From positions 23,731,346-23,795,345 of the forward strand of contig CM020618.1 of the NCBI GenBank assembly GCA_009829735.1: a stretch of DNA of 64,000 nucleotides. Reading direction: 5' to 3'. This DNA is from Pyropia yezoensis (lineage: Eukaryota > Rhodophyta > Bangiophyceae > Bangiales > Bangiaceae). The notes below the pieces were generated by a model, which saw only the letters and a program-made list of their open reading frames with translations, made no database searches and had not been told where the DNA came from. Below are positions 21,258-32,673 of the stretch, piece by piece (the stretch's first letter is position 1; every line of letters starts with the position of its first letter). The position numbers and the translations under genes are program-made.

Positions 21258-23438
21258 ATGGCGCATCTTGCCACCCTCTGCCTCACCCCCCCGTCCACGC
21301 CCCTGTCCCCCTACACCACAGCCCTCCGGGCGGCCATCGTCACCCACTTCCTCACCCCCCCCGCCGCGACGGGTGCCCTCTCCCGTGCCCCCGCCCTCAC
21401 CGCAACGCTCACCCATCTGGCCACCGAGGATGGGGGTGGCGGCAACGGCGAGCACGACGGCGACAGCAGCGGTGGTGGCGTCGGCTCGCCGACGGCCCTT
21501 GACGCGCTGGTCGCCGCGCGCGCAGGCCTACCCGCCCACCCGGGGAGGAGGAGGGGGAGGAGGTGTGGCGACGGCGACGACGGTGCCGCCCTGGCCACCG
21601 CCCTCCGCGGGGTAACCGCGGCGGTGGCGCGCGTGCTGGCCGCCGACGTGGACGGATGGGCGCGGTGGGGGGTGCTGCGGCTGCCAGCGGCAGCGTCGGC
21701 GTCCGCACCCGGGGGGGGCGGGGGGGGGGGAACCCATTGGTTTGTGGACCCCCCCCGTGGGAGGGGGGGAGGCATCCTCCGCTCAGACCGGCTGCCCCGG
21801 TGTGTGCCAGCGTCGGCGGCGGCGGCGATTGCATCGGCGGGGGCGGCGGTGGCGGCGCTGCCTGCTCATCGCCGATGGGCGGCGGCGGCGGCGGCGACGG
21901 CGGCGGCGGAGGCGGCGGCGGAGGCGGCTGTCCCCGACGCGGCCGCCCCGCACTTTGGCGTGGTTGCGGCGGCCGCCCCGGTCGCCGCCGCCGCCGCCAC
22001 CCCCGAGGACGATGACGCCGTGTGCCCTGCGGCGGCGGCGGCCGCCGCCGCGGCGGCCCGCCTGTGGGCCGACGCGGCCGCCCACCCGTCCGAGACGGGC
22101 GGCGGGGTGGCGACCGCGGCCGGCGCCTACTCCGCCGCCGCGGCGGCGGCGGCGCTGTCGCCCGCCGCCCTGGCCGCCGCCGCGGCGGCGCTCACCGACG
22201 TGGCGCGCGTGGCACTGCTGGGCGACGGGGCGCTCCTCACACCCCTCTTTGGGGGCGCCGCCACGGGAGAGGAGGCCGACGTGGCGGCCGCCGCTGCGGC
22301 GGCCGCCGACGCGCCGGGCGGCCTGCGTCGTGCGCCTGGGAGCCCCGCGGGGTGGGCGCTGCCGCCGGCGGTGGTGCCCCCAGTGCTGGTGCCGCTCGCG
22401 GTGGCGGCGCAAGACCACTGGGCGCTCGCCGCGGGCGTCCGGCGGGCGCGGGTGGAGCTCGACGCCGCGTGGCGGCTGCTGGCGGTGGGCGGGCGGGGGC
22501 GGTGGCGCCGCCCCGCCGCCGCCCATTCCCCCACCGCCAGTGGCGGTGGTGGAATGGATCGTCGCGGCGGCACCGCCGCCGCGACCGGGGCAGCCGCGGC
22601 GGGCCAGACGACCGCGGCAGAGGCGGCAGCGGCGGACCGACAGCTGCGGGCGGGCCTGGCGCTCCTCCGCGCCCGCCTGGCGCCCGTCGTTGGCGGCCTC
22701 GACGACGCCCTGGCGGTGGACGTTGCGGCGCCCGCCGTGGCCCGCGCCGCCGCCGCCCTGCGCATCGGGGGCGGCGGCGGGGGCGGCGGCGGCGACCGCC
22801 GCCGCCGCCGCCACACCCCCCCCGCCGCTGTGCCTGCCGCGGTGGCCGCGGCGGCCGCTGCGGTGGCGGCGGGCTCCTGGGCGACCGGCACCGGCGGCGC
22901 GCGCTGCCGTCGGCGGGTGGCGGCGGTGGTGGCGGTGGCCCTCCGCCTAGCCGCCACCATCCGCCGCGTGGTCGGCGTCTGCGTCGGCGGCGGCGGCGCC
23001 GTCGTTGGCGGCGGCGGCGGCGGCGGCCCGTTGGCGTCGGCGCCGCCGGTGGGGGTGGCCGCCGTTGCCTCTGCCGCCGCCGCCACCGCCGCCGCCGCCT
23101 CCACCACCGCCGCGCGCGACGAGGCGGCGGCGGTGGAGGAGGCGGCAGAGCGGGTGGTGGGGCTGCTCCTCCTGACCGTTGCGCGCGGGGGCGGCGCGGG
23201 GGGGGGCGCGGGGGGGGTCGCCGCCCTCCGCATGGACGTGGACGGCTGGTGGGGGCGGCTGGGGGGGGGGGGGGGGGGGGGGGGGGCGCGTCTTTCCCGA
23301 CCGTGGGGGGGTGGTGGCGCTCTAGCGCGCGGGGGGGGGGGAGGGGGGGGAGGCGGGGGGGGCGCGGCGGCGCGCGCGAGTGACGGGACTGACGGCATGG
23401 GCGGCGGCCATTGGGGAGGGGGCCGGCACGTGCCGTAG
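21258..23438 (+). CDS. Hypothetical Ala/Gly-rich protein, 726 aa
   Basis: Start at ATG 21258 in a good context (GCGGCCATGG). The first 60 residues look like genuine coding sequence (LSPYTTALRAAIVTHFL), followed by helical Ala-rich segments such as WALAAGVRRARVELDAAWRL near 395-415. Long poly-Ala and poly-Gly tracts fill the rest. The last 90 residues run through G-runs of 10-20 bases and are doubtful, because a one-base length error there would change the frame. No domain was recognised. It is convergent with the giant minus-strand gene. Confidence 0.5.
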   Translation: MAHLATLCLTPPSTPLSPYTTALRAAIVTHFLTPPAATGALSRAPALTATLTHLATEDGGGGNGEHDGDSSGGGVGSPTALDALVAARAGLPAHPGRRRGRRCGDGDDGAALATALRGVTAAVARVLAADVDGWARWGVLRLPAAASASAPGGGGGGGTHWFVDPPRGRGGGILRSDRLPRCVPASAAAAIASAGAAVAALPAHRRWAAAAAATAAAEAAAEAAVPDAAAPHFGVVAAAAPVAAAAATPEDDDAVCPAAAAAAAAAARLWADAAAHPSETGGGVATAAGAYSAAAAAAALSPAALAAAAAALTDVARVALLGDGALLTPLFGGAATGEEADVAAAAAAAADAPGGLRRAPGSPAGWALPPAVVPPVLVPLAVAAQDHWALAAGVRRARVELDAAWRLLAVGGRGRWRRPAAAHSPTASGGGGMDRRGGTAAATGAAAAGQTTAAEAAAADRQLRAGLALLRARLAPVVGGLDDALAVDVAAPAVARAAAALRIGGGGGGGGGDRRRRRHTPPAAVPAAVAAAAAAVAAGSWATGTGGARCRRRVAAVVAVALRLAATIRRVVGVCVGGGGAVVGGGGGGGPLASAPPVGVAAVASAAAATAAAASTTAARDEAAAVEEAAERVVGLLLLTVARGGGAGGGAGGVAALRMDVDGWWGRLGGGGGGGGARLSRPWGGGGALARGGGGGGGGGGGAAARASDGTDGMGGGHWGGGRHVP

Positions 23439-23979
23439 GGTGCCACCGCCGCCGGCGCGCGCTCGCGGCTGGCCAGGGCGGCTGCCGCCGTGGCGCCGCT
23501 GTCGCCACCGCCGCTGTGGCCACCGGCGGCAGCCGGTAGAGTGCCCCCACGGGCTGGAGCAGGGGCGGCCGCCGTGAAGAGGAAAAAAGCGAAAAGTCCG
23601 TTTTGGGTGAGGACGGTGGAGGAGGATGGAACCATGACCATGTGCCTTGTGCTTTGTCAACGTGGTTGGGCACGCCACGGTGAGCAGCCGCACCCCGAAG
23701 GCGCGGGGTGGACGGAGGCGTTCTTCGTGTTGCGTATTGGCGAGCCCCAGCGGCGGGCGTCGACCGCGTAGGTACAGTACGTGCCAGGGTGCAGAGGCGG
23801 GCGCCGGCAGGGCCGCCAGGCGCTGCCATCCCCGTGCTGAAGGGCGACGGGCGCCTCCGGGAGCTCCCCCCCCCCCCCCCGCCCCCCGCTGAAGTCAAAC
23901 CCCCACGCGGCCGCCTCCCCCGCACCCGCCCGCCGGTGCGTGCCCGCCACCTCCCCCGCCGCAGCAGCCTGCCTACCCA
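23439..23979. other. Convergent intergenic region, no gene seen
   Basis: Lies between the 3' ends of two convergent genes. It holds one GTACAGTAC motif (23772-23780) and C-runs near 23867-23885. Confidence 0.4.
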
Positions 23980-25149
23980 TCACCACCCGCTGCCGCTGCC
24001 GCCACCGCCGCCGCTGTCGACGTCAGGGCGCGTGGCCGGAGTGGCCGCCGCTGACGCGGCGGCGGCACGGGCGGCGGCCGCCGCGCGGCCGTCGCGGCCG
24101 TCGCCAGCCCCGTGCCGACCCCCCCCACCCCCCGGTCCGCCGTCGACCGCCCCCGCGTCCGCGTCCACGTCCGCGTCGGGGGCGCCGTCCTCGTCGGGCG
24201 CCGCCACGTCGGCGGGCGGCTCCGCCTCTGCGTCCTCGGCAGCCGCCGGCACGGCGCCCTCCTCACCCGCCCGCACCGCGGCGGGCGCGCCACGCTCCCT
24301 GGCGGGGGGGCCGCCGCCCACCCCCCCCGGCCCGACGGATCGGTCGTTGCCGTCGCCGTCGCCACCGCCAGTGGCGACGCCCCCCTCCTCCTCTTCCTCA
24401 TCGGGCACGGGCACGTCGGCGGGGGGCTCTGCTTCCGCCTCGTCGGCGGCGCCGTCGGCGGCTGGCGGCGGCGCCGTCGCCGCCACCTCTGCCGACGCTG
24501 TCGGCGGCGGCGCCGACGCCGCCGCCGACGCCGCCGCCGTCGGGGGGATGGCGTCATCCGCCACCCTCTCGGCAGCAGACGGCGCAGGGGGGCCGCTGCC
24601 CCGCCCGTCACTGTTCCCGTCGCGGCCACCACGCGAGGGCGTCCCCACCGCCAGCGGGGTGGCGCGCAGTGCGCCTGAGGGCAGGGGCGGGGGGGGGGGC
24701 GTGTGGCCACGTCGCCCATTGCCGGTCTCGCCCACTGCCGGCCCGTCGGCGGTAGGTGATGGGCTTGCCGCCGCCGGCGTGGACCGCGGGGTGGGCGGGC
24801 GGAGGCGGGGGGGAAGGCGCCCCCGCCGGCGGCCCGCCGGCTCACGGCCGCCGCCCGCCGCCGCGGCCACCGTCGCCGTGGGCGTCCCGGCGGGGGTGGC
24901 TGCCTCGTCGGCCGCCGCTGTCCGCCACGACGCGGCGCCCGGTGTCGCGGCCGCCTTTGCCACCGTCGCAGGCGTCCCGGTGGGGGGGGCTGCCTCGTTG
25001 GCCGCCGCCGTACGCCACGACGCGGCGCCCGGGGTGGCCCGCGGTGCCGCCGTGTCGGCCGAGCCGCCGCCGTCGCCGTCGCGGCGGGGGCTCTCCGCCG
25101 CGGGCGATGGCAACGGCGCTGCCTCTGAAGCTGCTTCCACCGATTTCGC

Positions 25150-25180
<31 letters not shown>

Positions 25181-28100
25181 ACCGCTTTCGCCGCTCGCCG
25201 CTGGCGGATGGAGGCCAACGCCGCCCGCCCGTCTTCGAGTGACGCGCCTGCCTCGTCGACGCCGCTACCGTCGTCGGCAGGCGCCTCGGCCGTCGCTACG
25301 GCTGCCTCTGCCGCTGCCGCCTCCGCCACCGGCGTCGCCACGGCCGCCCACGTCACCTCCTCACCACCGCCACCACCGCCACCACCGCCACCACCGCCGG
25401 CCCCCCGCGGCAGGACCATGGTGGCGTCTGATACCGCAGCGACCGCGACCGCGGTAGGCGTGGGCGTCGCGGCGGCCTCGACCACGGCGGGCGTCGGTGA
25501 CGCGGCTGCCGCCTCGGCCGCCCGTCGCGCGCGGATGTCGGCGAGTGCAGCACGACCGCGCTCGAGCGCCGCGGCGTCCTTCCCGGCGGCGCCATCGGCG
25601 GCAGCGGCGACGTCGCCGGCGGCGTCGCCGGCCTCGGCAGCGACACCATCAGAAGAAGCATCAACGATAGCGCCAGAAGCATCGTCAGCGGCAGTCCCGC
25701 TGTCCGCAACAGGGAGTGCCGTGGCCAGCGTGTGCCCAGCGTCCAGGCTCAGTTCCCCGCCGGACCGGTCCGGCTGGGTCACCTCATCGGCGTCATTCCG
25801 TGGGGGTGCCGTCGGTAGTGTCGTTGGAGCTGCCTGCGCAAGCACCGAGAGGTCGGACGCATGAGCGTGGTCAACCATAGGGTTGTCGAGTGTTCCCATC
25901 AGGGGCGGCACATCCTCCACGACAGACGCCGCGTCCGTCACCGCGGGCGCCACGCGCCCCACCGCGGGAGACGCGCCCTCCACCGCAGGCGCCGCGTCTT
26001 CCACCGCAGGCACCGCGTCCTCCACCGCAGGCGCCGCGTCCTCCACCATGAGCGACGCTTCCTCCACCATGGGTGACGCTTCTTCCACCATGGGCGACGC
26101 TTCCTCCATCGGCAGTGTCGTACCGGCGCCTCCCTCATCGTCCACGGTGGGGTCTTCCAGCCGCAGCCCCTCCCCGCCTGGCGCCGCGTCAGCGAGGCCC
26201 GCACCTGCACCTGCGACGGCCGTAGGCAGGGGGGTACTCTCGTCAGCGGCCGCTGCGGTCGGCGACGCCACCACAACGTCCTCGACCGCCACGGCGGCGG
26301 TCCCCCCGACCAGCGCGGTCACCGTGGACACAGCGCCCCCAGCACCCGCCCGCGCCTGGTCGCCGGCTTCGTCAGCCGGCACGCTCAGCGGGTGGCCACG
26401 ACCTGCCGGCCGTCGTTGCGCGCGGCCGCCCGCATCTACGTCCCGCCAATCGGCCGTCGGCGCCATGGTGGCTTTGCTGTCGTCCTTTCCCGGGTCGGTG
26501 GCGGGGGCGGTGGCCTCGGATGCAGGCGCGACCGTCCCAGCTGCGCTTGACCACTCGCCGTCCGACGCGGTGGCCGGCCCACCCTCGGTGCCTGCCACCG
26601 CAGCGGTGGGCGTCCCCTGCCAGCCACCGTCGGCGTTCAGCTCCACCAATACTGGACCATCAGCTGGCTGCTGCGGCACGCCCGTCGCCGCGACGGCCGG
26701 CTCACCCTCTACGCCCGCCGACGCGGCGGTGGACGTCGCCTGCAAACGGCCGTCGGCGTCCAGCTCCATCTGTACCGGACCGCTAGCTGGCTGCTGCGGC
26801 ACGTCCGTCGCCGCAGCGGCCGGCTCACCCATTGTGCCCGCTGGTGTGGCGGTAGGCGTCGCATGCAAGCGGCCATCGGCGTTTACCTCCAGCAGCGCTG
26901 GCTCGGCGCCCAGTGGCGGGCCAGAACCGTCGGTCCCTGTCATGAAAGGTGTACTCTCTACGGCCCGTGGCTCGATGCCGTCTGTTGCCGGCGCTGCCGC
27001 GAGCGTCGGTGTACCGCCTGTGACAAGCGATGCTGTATCGTCTGCGGCACGCGCCGTCGCGTCATCTGCCTCGGTCAACTTTTCGCCTGCCGCCTCGGTT
27101 GGCCGTGCGCCTGCTACCTCGGCTGGCCTTTCACGCGCCACCAGCGTTGGTGAGATAAGCGTCGGCGCCTCGTCGTCCGCCACCCGTACGGGCCCGTCGC
27201 TTGCGGACGGCCCCGGCGCGTCGCCTGCGACCCAGGTCCGCACACCATCTGCGGGTGCGGCCGCCACGTCCGGCGCCGCCGCCTCATCCGCCGCTTCCGA
27301 GACGCGTCCTCGTGCTGCCGATGACTCGTCGGCGCCGCGCGAGGGCGGGTCGGCCGCGGCAGTTGCGTCGGGTACGTGCCCGCCACCCAGTGCCGCCTGT
27401 CGGTCCGTTTCTACGGAGGTCAGCCCGTCAGCGGCAGCAGCCGTCGGCGACGGTACCACCTTGACGCTCTCGTCAGCGACGGCTGCCGGCGCGGCCGCCC
27501 CATCCTCGACGGCAGCAGGGGCCGCCGGCGTGGCCTCCCCGTCAGCGGCCACGGCTGGGCGCGCCGCCCCGCCAACGCCGTCGTTAGCGGTGGCTGGCGC
27601 CTCGTCTACGGTGGCATCAGTGAGCGCGGCCACCTCCCCCGCAGTTGCCGCGGGCGCCTCCACGACGGTGGCCGACGGGGCTGTCCCTCCAGCAGCCGCG
27701 GAGTCCGCCCCCGCCTCCCCCGTGGGTGCTTCACGCGCGGCCACATCGCCCAAATCCCGCGGTGCGGGCGAAGCCACTTCACCAGCTTCGCCCAAGTCCC
27801 CCGGTGCGGGAGAAGCCACCTCACCAGCCTCGCCAGCACGACCGGCAACCGCGTCCGCATGGACCCCGCCCTCTGACGGTGAGGGCAGCAGCGGTGGAAT
27901 CCCGTCATCAGCCCGACCACCGCCTGCGTCTACCATGCCATCAGGCGGGGCCCTTGCGGCGGTAGCTGCACCGGCGACGGACGCACTGCCCATGAGAGGC
28001 GGTGCGGCCGCTGCCGCGCCGCCGGCCGCATTGCTGTCTCCCTCAGTAACGGGCGGGGGAGCGTCAAAAGGGGCACCCGGAGTATGCCCCGCCACACCAG

Positions 28101-29801
28101 CCGCGGCCGCGCCGCCTTCCTCAGGCGGGGGTGGAGGGGGTGGGGCGCCCACCGTGGCAGTGACCGCCGCCGCCGTCGGGCCAGCCGTGACCAGCGGTGG
28201 CACCGCCGGCGGCGGCACCGCCACAGGCGGCACCGTCGTGGGCGGGGCGGGCGGGGAAGGTGCCCCCCCCGTCCGCAGTGGAGGCGGAGCGTCTGCGGGG
28301 TGCGCCGGCGCCGCGGCCGCCGTGGCCGCCATTGCGGCCGCCGACGCCTCTGCCGCCATCGCCGCCGCCGTCATAGCCGCCGCCGCAGCCGCCGTCGCCG
28401 TCGCAGCGGCCGCCGTCTCCAAGGGCGGACCGTCATCGACGCCTCCGCCGCCCCCAGGTCGGGGAGCGTCTGCAGAGACGACGACGCTACCGTCTAGCGC
28501 GTCCCCGCTGGAGGTCACCACCCCACTCGCCGCCGCCGCCGCGGGGGCGCGACCGTCGCCACTGCCGGCTGCTGCTGCGGCCGGCCGCCCCCGTGGCGGC
28601 GCCGCTGCGGCAGTCTGCGCCGCGCCGCCGCCATTCGCGTCACCGCCAGGCGGCGGTGGAGCGCCAGGCGGCCGCGACGACGATGGCGGCGGTGGCGGTG
28701 GCGGTGACGGTGGCAGTGCTGGAGGTGGCGGTGGCGGTGGTGGTGGCGTGCCGTCGGGCGGCGCTGCAGCAACGGGCGCCGACGCACCCGCTGGCGGCGA
28801 CCGCGGGGCGGTGCGTGGCGGTGGCGCAGCCGCCGCGGCCGGAGACGCCCCCGGTGGCGGCGGTGGCAGCGGCGGCGGACGCGCCACGCCCCCCCCCGCA
28901 GCTGTACCAGGCACCGCCGCCGCCGGCGTCCCGACGGGTGGCGTGGCAGCAATGGCGGCAGCGGCATCGCCGCCGCCGCCGCCCCCCCACCGGCCGGGGG
29001 CGAGCGCCCCTAGGCGTGCGGGCAGCGCAGCCAGGCCGCCGCTCCGCCCCCCCCCACGCCCCCCCCCGCCTCCTACCGCCACCGCCACCGCCGCCACCAC
29101 CACCGCCACGGTGGTCAGCCCCCCCACCCACACGGTGCGCGCCCAGCCACGGCGGGGCACCCCGCCCCCCTCCCCGCGGATGGCTCCTCCCCCCCCGCTC
29201 CCATTCGCCACGCCTAGCCCGCCACCCGCCCCGGCGGCGGGGGACAACAGCCCGTGGCTGCTCCCATCACCACTTCTACCACCCCCCCCCCCGCCTCTCC
29301 CGCCGCGTGCCCCAACGGGCCCACCCGCCACGGCCAGCCCCCCCCCCCTCCCCCGGTGCCACCGCCGGGGACAGACGCCCGCGGCGGCGCGCCAACGGCC
29401 AGGAGCGCGCGGGTCACCCCCCCTCCCCCGCCCGCCGCGGCGGCAACCACCGCCCCCCGCAGGGCGGTCCGCCCCGCCGTGACCGCCGCCCGCCCCTGCG
29501 CGGCGGCGGCAGCGGCGGCGGCGGCGGCGGCGGGCGCGGCGGCGGCAGCCTCCTCGGCCGCCTCGGCCGCGTCGTCGGCGGCACGGGAGAGCGCTCGGAG
29601 GGCGGACCGCACCGCCGCCGCCGCGGCGGGGGCGGAGGGGGGTGATGTGCTCCCCTCCCCAGGGGGGTGAGGTGCCGGGGGGGGCGGGCGGGCGCGCCCG
29701 CCATACCTCCCTGCCGCCGGCGGATGGAGGGACTGCAACACTGAGAGTGCCTCCTGGGCACGCGCGATGGCGCGGTTGACGAGCTCCACCTCGTCTGCCA
29801 T
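23980..29801 (-). CDS. Giant Ala/Pro/acidic repeat protein with a membrane segment; N-terminal junction unresolved
   Basis: A convincing N-terminus starts at ATG 29801 (MADEVELVNRAIARAQEALS), followed by Ala-rich helices to about 29380. The main frame, from about 29300 to the stop at 23980 (over 1700 codons), is in another frame. Either a short intron or a length error in the G/C runs near 29280-29350 separates them. The main part has one hydrophobic segment (near 29070-29135, VWVGGLTTVAVVVAAVAVAV), then about 1600 residues of Ala/Pro/Asp/Glu/Thr-rich sequence with several repeat families: 7-, 14-, about 30- and 41-residue units. No catalytic domain was recognised. A membrane-anchored, largely disordered structural or surface protein is plausible but inferred. 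Confidence 0.55.
24850..25045 (-). repeat. Coding repeat of about 30 residues, two copies
   Basis: Two copies of a segment beginning ATPGAASWRTAAA(N/D)EAA, followed by a GTP(A/T)-rich stretch, within the giant minus-strand protein. Confidence 0.65.
25180..25570 (-). repeat. Coding motif GRAAL-x2-IR-x-RRAA, two copies
   Basis: The basic helical motif occurs as RGRAALADIRARRAAEA and DGRAALASIRQRRAAKA, about 100 residues apart in the giant minus-strand protein. It stands out in an otherwise acidic region and could be a binding helix. Confidence 0.6.
25918..26113 (-). repeat. 21-bp tandem repeat (7-residue units), about 9 copies
   Basis: Units of the type (A/S)PMVEEA or APAVEDA are read in frame on the minus strand. 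The DNA unit is about 21 bp (TCCACC(G/A)(C/T)(A/G)GGCG..), degenerate at third positions, so it is kept as coding sequence. Confidence 0.75.
26570..26905 (-). repeat. 123-bp tandem repeat (41-residue units), about 2.7 copies
   Basis: Each unit contains NADGRLxAT or a variant, then EGEPA, then VPQQPAxGPV, in frame in the giant minus-strand protein. Copies have diverged moderately. Confidence 0.75.
27745..27830 (-). repeat. 42-bp tandem repeat (14-residue units), two copies
   Basis: Two near-identical units, GEAGEVASPAPGDL and GEAGEVASPAPRDL, in frame in the giant minus-strand protein. Confidence 0.75.
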
Positions 29802-31206
29802 GATACAGGACAGCGCCGTGCAAGGGGGGGGGGGGGGGAAGGACGCAGAGGGGGAAGAGGGGCGAAGGGCAAGCGGCCGGGCAAGACGGAGCGATGCCGC
29901 CGTGATCGCTGTCGTCCAGGACAGAGACCTTGGTCGAGTGTCAGGCGCCAGATGGGCATAGAGCTCCACGTTTCTTCGAACATATTAGTGTAAGGACATT
30001 GCTAACCAGCACTGTTACTAAAATTAAAACTTTCGGCGTCTGAAAAACGTCACCGCACATGCCGCGAAAGAAGTAATTATTTAATCTCCATTTTTCAGAG
30101 GCTGTAGTGATTGGCCAGCTAGAGGAGATTACAATCTGACCCATCCCTGCGAAAAAATGGCTACGCAATGTGATTGGCTATTTTGGTTCAGTTGATCTGT
30201 GTTGCTCGTGCATCCTGAGCCAATCGTTTCCTGGTTTTCAATCCCGAGTCTGGGACTCGGCGGCGGGACGAGGGCTCGTGGCTGTGGTTGGCCGCGGACC
30301 GCCAGGCCGTCAGGCTGCTGTTGAGTGTCGTGGGGACCAGTGCCGGCCAGTGGCGGCGGCCCGCCGCCGCCACCCCCTCCACCGCTCGTTTGGGGGAGGG
30401 GTTGGACGAACGGCCGGCATGGAGGGGTGGGCTCTCCCGCCATCGACGGGGCGTCGTGTCGGTTGCCGCGGCGGGGGTGCGGTGGCCACAAGGTGCTCGG
30501 GAGCGGGTCGTGTCCCCGTTCAGCTCCCCCCCACCCCCCCCCTCCTCGCCAGTTTGTGGTCGACGCTCGCCGCCCACATGGGTGGCGGCGCGCCTTTCTC
30601 CCCGCAGGCCTATATTCTTGCTGGCGGGCGGGGGTCGCTCGCTTCTCTTCTACCTGCCGCTACCTATCACCGGCCGGGCCGTCTGAGCGCGCGCAGTTCG
30701 TTTTTCTTTTCTTGTCTCCTCTCTTTTTTTTTTCTGGTTGCGCTGCAACCGTGAGGCCGACAGGTGCCGTCATTGACCGCGCCCCCACCACTAGGCCCTT
30801 ATACGCACCTGCCACCGCTTCTCGCGCGCTACACTCCCGGCCAGATCCCCCACCCTCTCCACTTTTTTTCTTCGTCTTCGTCGCTCCCGCCCCCTACCAC
30901 GCCGTCCTCGCGCTGCTCGCATTGCTCCACCTCCCGCCAACGCCGTGCCCGCGCGTTCATAGCTCTCTCCTGGCGCCGTCCCCACCCTAGGCGCCCCCGT
31001 AGTTCCGTGTGTCCCTTGCCAGAGCCCGTCGCCGACGTCGCACTCTCCACCTGCCCCAGGCTGCAAGGGACGGGTTGTCGCCGCTACCCCCGCCACCCTT
31101 CTCCCCTCCCCTCCCCTCCCCTTCCTTCGCCCCCGTCCCATCCTCCCCCTTTTCCTCACACGCCTTGTGTCTGTTCCCCGGCGCGCGCGTCGCGGTGCAA
31201 GGGGAA
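29802..31206. promoter_or_regulatory. Divergent promoter region with AT-rich island
   Basis: Separates the giant minus-strand gene from the oxygenase gene. An island at about 29980-30225 is far richer in A+T than the rest. It holds ATTGG at 30110-30114 and 30173-30177 and CCAAT at 30220-30224, so CCAAT-type elements in both orientations. 30680-31200 is pyrimidine-rich leader for the plus-strand gene. Confidence 0.5.
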
Positions 31207-32169
31207 ATGGCGTTCCTCCCTCCTCCTGCTGTGGCCGCTGCTGGAGTGCGCCGCAGCAGCCACGGTCGCCGAGGCCGGCCGACTGCAGCTGCAGGGGCAG
31301 TCGCCCCCTCCCCCCGCTCGCCGACCATGAGCGCTCAGCCGCCGACGACGACTACAAGGGCGCCCGCGGTCTCGGCCAATGCTGCTGCTCCGACCGCCGC
31401 TGCCGCCACAGCCTCCACCACGGGCGTGGACCTCCGGCTGGCTCACTTTCCCGGCGCCACCTTCCTCCATCGTGACCCCGACATCCTCTACATTCCCAAC
31501 TTTCTCCCCCCCGACGCACGGGCCGCGCTGGTCAATGGCCACAAGGCGATTGTCGCGTCCACACCCGCCCCCGAGGCGTCCCTCTACCTCAACGCCGCCG
31601 TCAATGCCGACGTGGAAGCCGCGGGGGCGTCGGCCACGACCGCCGCCCTCACCGCCGCCGAGGCACTCGACGAGCGGGAGCTCCCCGCGACAGCCCCCGC
31701 GGGCCTGCGGGTAGCCGTCCCGAACGACGTGGTCCGGGACCTTGCGCGCACGTGGCTCCCCGCCGTCGGCGCCCCCGCCGACGCGACTGTGCTCTTTGAC
31801 GACTCGCTGGTGTGGAAGCCCCGCCCCGGCGCCGTTGTGGTCCGCGACGCTACCACCGTACACTACCAGGAGGGAGAGGGCGTCGGGCCTCACGTGGACG
31901 GCAAGGACGCGACGGTGCTGGTGTACCTCTCAGACGTGGCCGCGGGCGGCGCCACCGTCTTCCCGCGGGTGGGCGTGTCGGTGGCGCCCTCCGCGGGCGC
32001 GGCGCTCGTCTACTGCTCCCGCGTGGGGCTGCTGCACTACGCCGCCGCCGTCGGCGCGGGCGCGGAAAAGTGGGTGATGCAGCTGCTGGTCGACACCGTG
32101 CCAGACACTGGGGCAGGAGGCGGGGGGATGGTGGTGGACTATGCGACGGGGCAGGTGACGTACACTTGA
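31207..32169 (+). CDS. 2OG-Fe(II) oxygenase, prolyl 4-hydroxylase-like, 320 aa
   Basis: The C-terminal half is a P4H-type double-stranded beta helix. The Fe ligands are His229 and Asp231 (PHVDG) and His277 (LLHYA). Lys288 (EKWVM) is expected to bind 2-oxoglutarate. The segment AAGGATVFPRVGVSVAPSAG is the typical GG-T-FP strand pair. Family members hydroxylate proline in proteins such as cell-wall or collagen-like chains, usually in the secretory pathway. The N-terminus from ATG 31207 is short, hydrophobic, then Arg-rich, which could be a signal or plastid transit sequence. A second start at 31327 (MSAQPP) would give 280 aa without it. The substrate cannot be told from sequence. Confidence 0.85.
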   Translation: MAFLPPPAVAAAGVRRSSHGRRGRPTAAAGAVAPSPRSPTMSAQPPTTTTRAPAVSANAAAPTAAAATASTTGVDLRLAHFPGATFLHRDPDILYIPNFLPPDARAALVNGHKAIVASTPAPEASLYLNAAVNADVEAAGASATTAALTAAEALDERELPATAPAGLRVAVPNDVVRDLARTWLPAVGAPADATVLFDDSLVWKPRPGAVVVRDATTVHYQEGEGVGPHVDGKDATVLVYLSDVAAGGATVFPRVGVSVAPSAGAALVYCSRVGLLHYAAAVGAGAEKWVMQLLVDTVPDTGAGGGGMVVDYATGQVTYT

Positions 32170-32673
32170 GCGGGGATGGCGGAAGTGGGGTGGAGGTGGA
32201 AGAGGGGGGAGGCGGCCACTCTGGGGGTAAGACGTCCTTGGGTGGGGTGCCCGCGGTGTGGGGCTGGGGGCAGAGTGAAAGGGTAACCGCTGCTGGGGCC
32301 AGCCGACAAGGGAGCGGGGCGGCGCCACTGCGACCGCAACATCGGCCGTACGAGACGCCACGGCCGCAACAACTGGCAAAAAAAGTTCCACGGCTCAACG
32401 GCTCATATCGAGAGACAGCACCCTAAACCATCTTTGACCAGACAAGGTGAGCGTGCCACAGCGACATCACAGCACAAGCGCGGGAACTGTCTCAGGACCT
32501 TACGGCCAACCACTCCTGTACAAACCCCCCCACAGCCGTACCACCAGCATGAAAGATTGATGAATCACACCCACATCCACACACACACGTACAATACAAG
32601 GCTCGATCCGCACCGAGCATCGACCGGCACCAGCTGCAGCACACCGACGCCTGGCCACCTGCGACCGCCACCG
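32170..32673. other. Convergent intergenic region, no gene seen
   Basis: Lies between convergent genes. It includes a short CA-rich microsatellite-like stretch near 32568-32592. Confidence 0.4.

Noticed and set aside
22127-23641. Minus-strand frames of 340-560 codons opposite the Ala/Gly-rich gene
   Set aside because: Composed of Arg/Pro/Ala homopolymers mirroring GC-rich codons, with no plausible start or domain.
25883-29482. Plus-strand frame of 1199 codons opposite the giant minus-strand gene
   Set aside because: It is the antisense image of a repeat-containing protein. Repeats, acidic composition and the hydrophobic segment make sense only on the minus strand.
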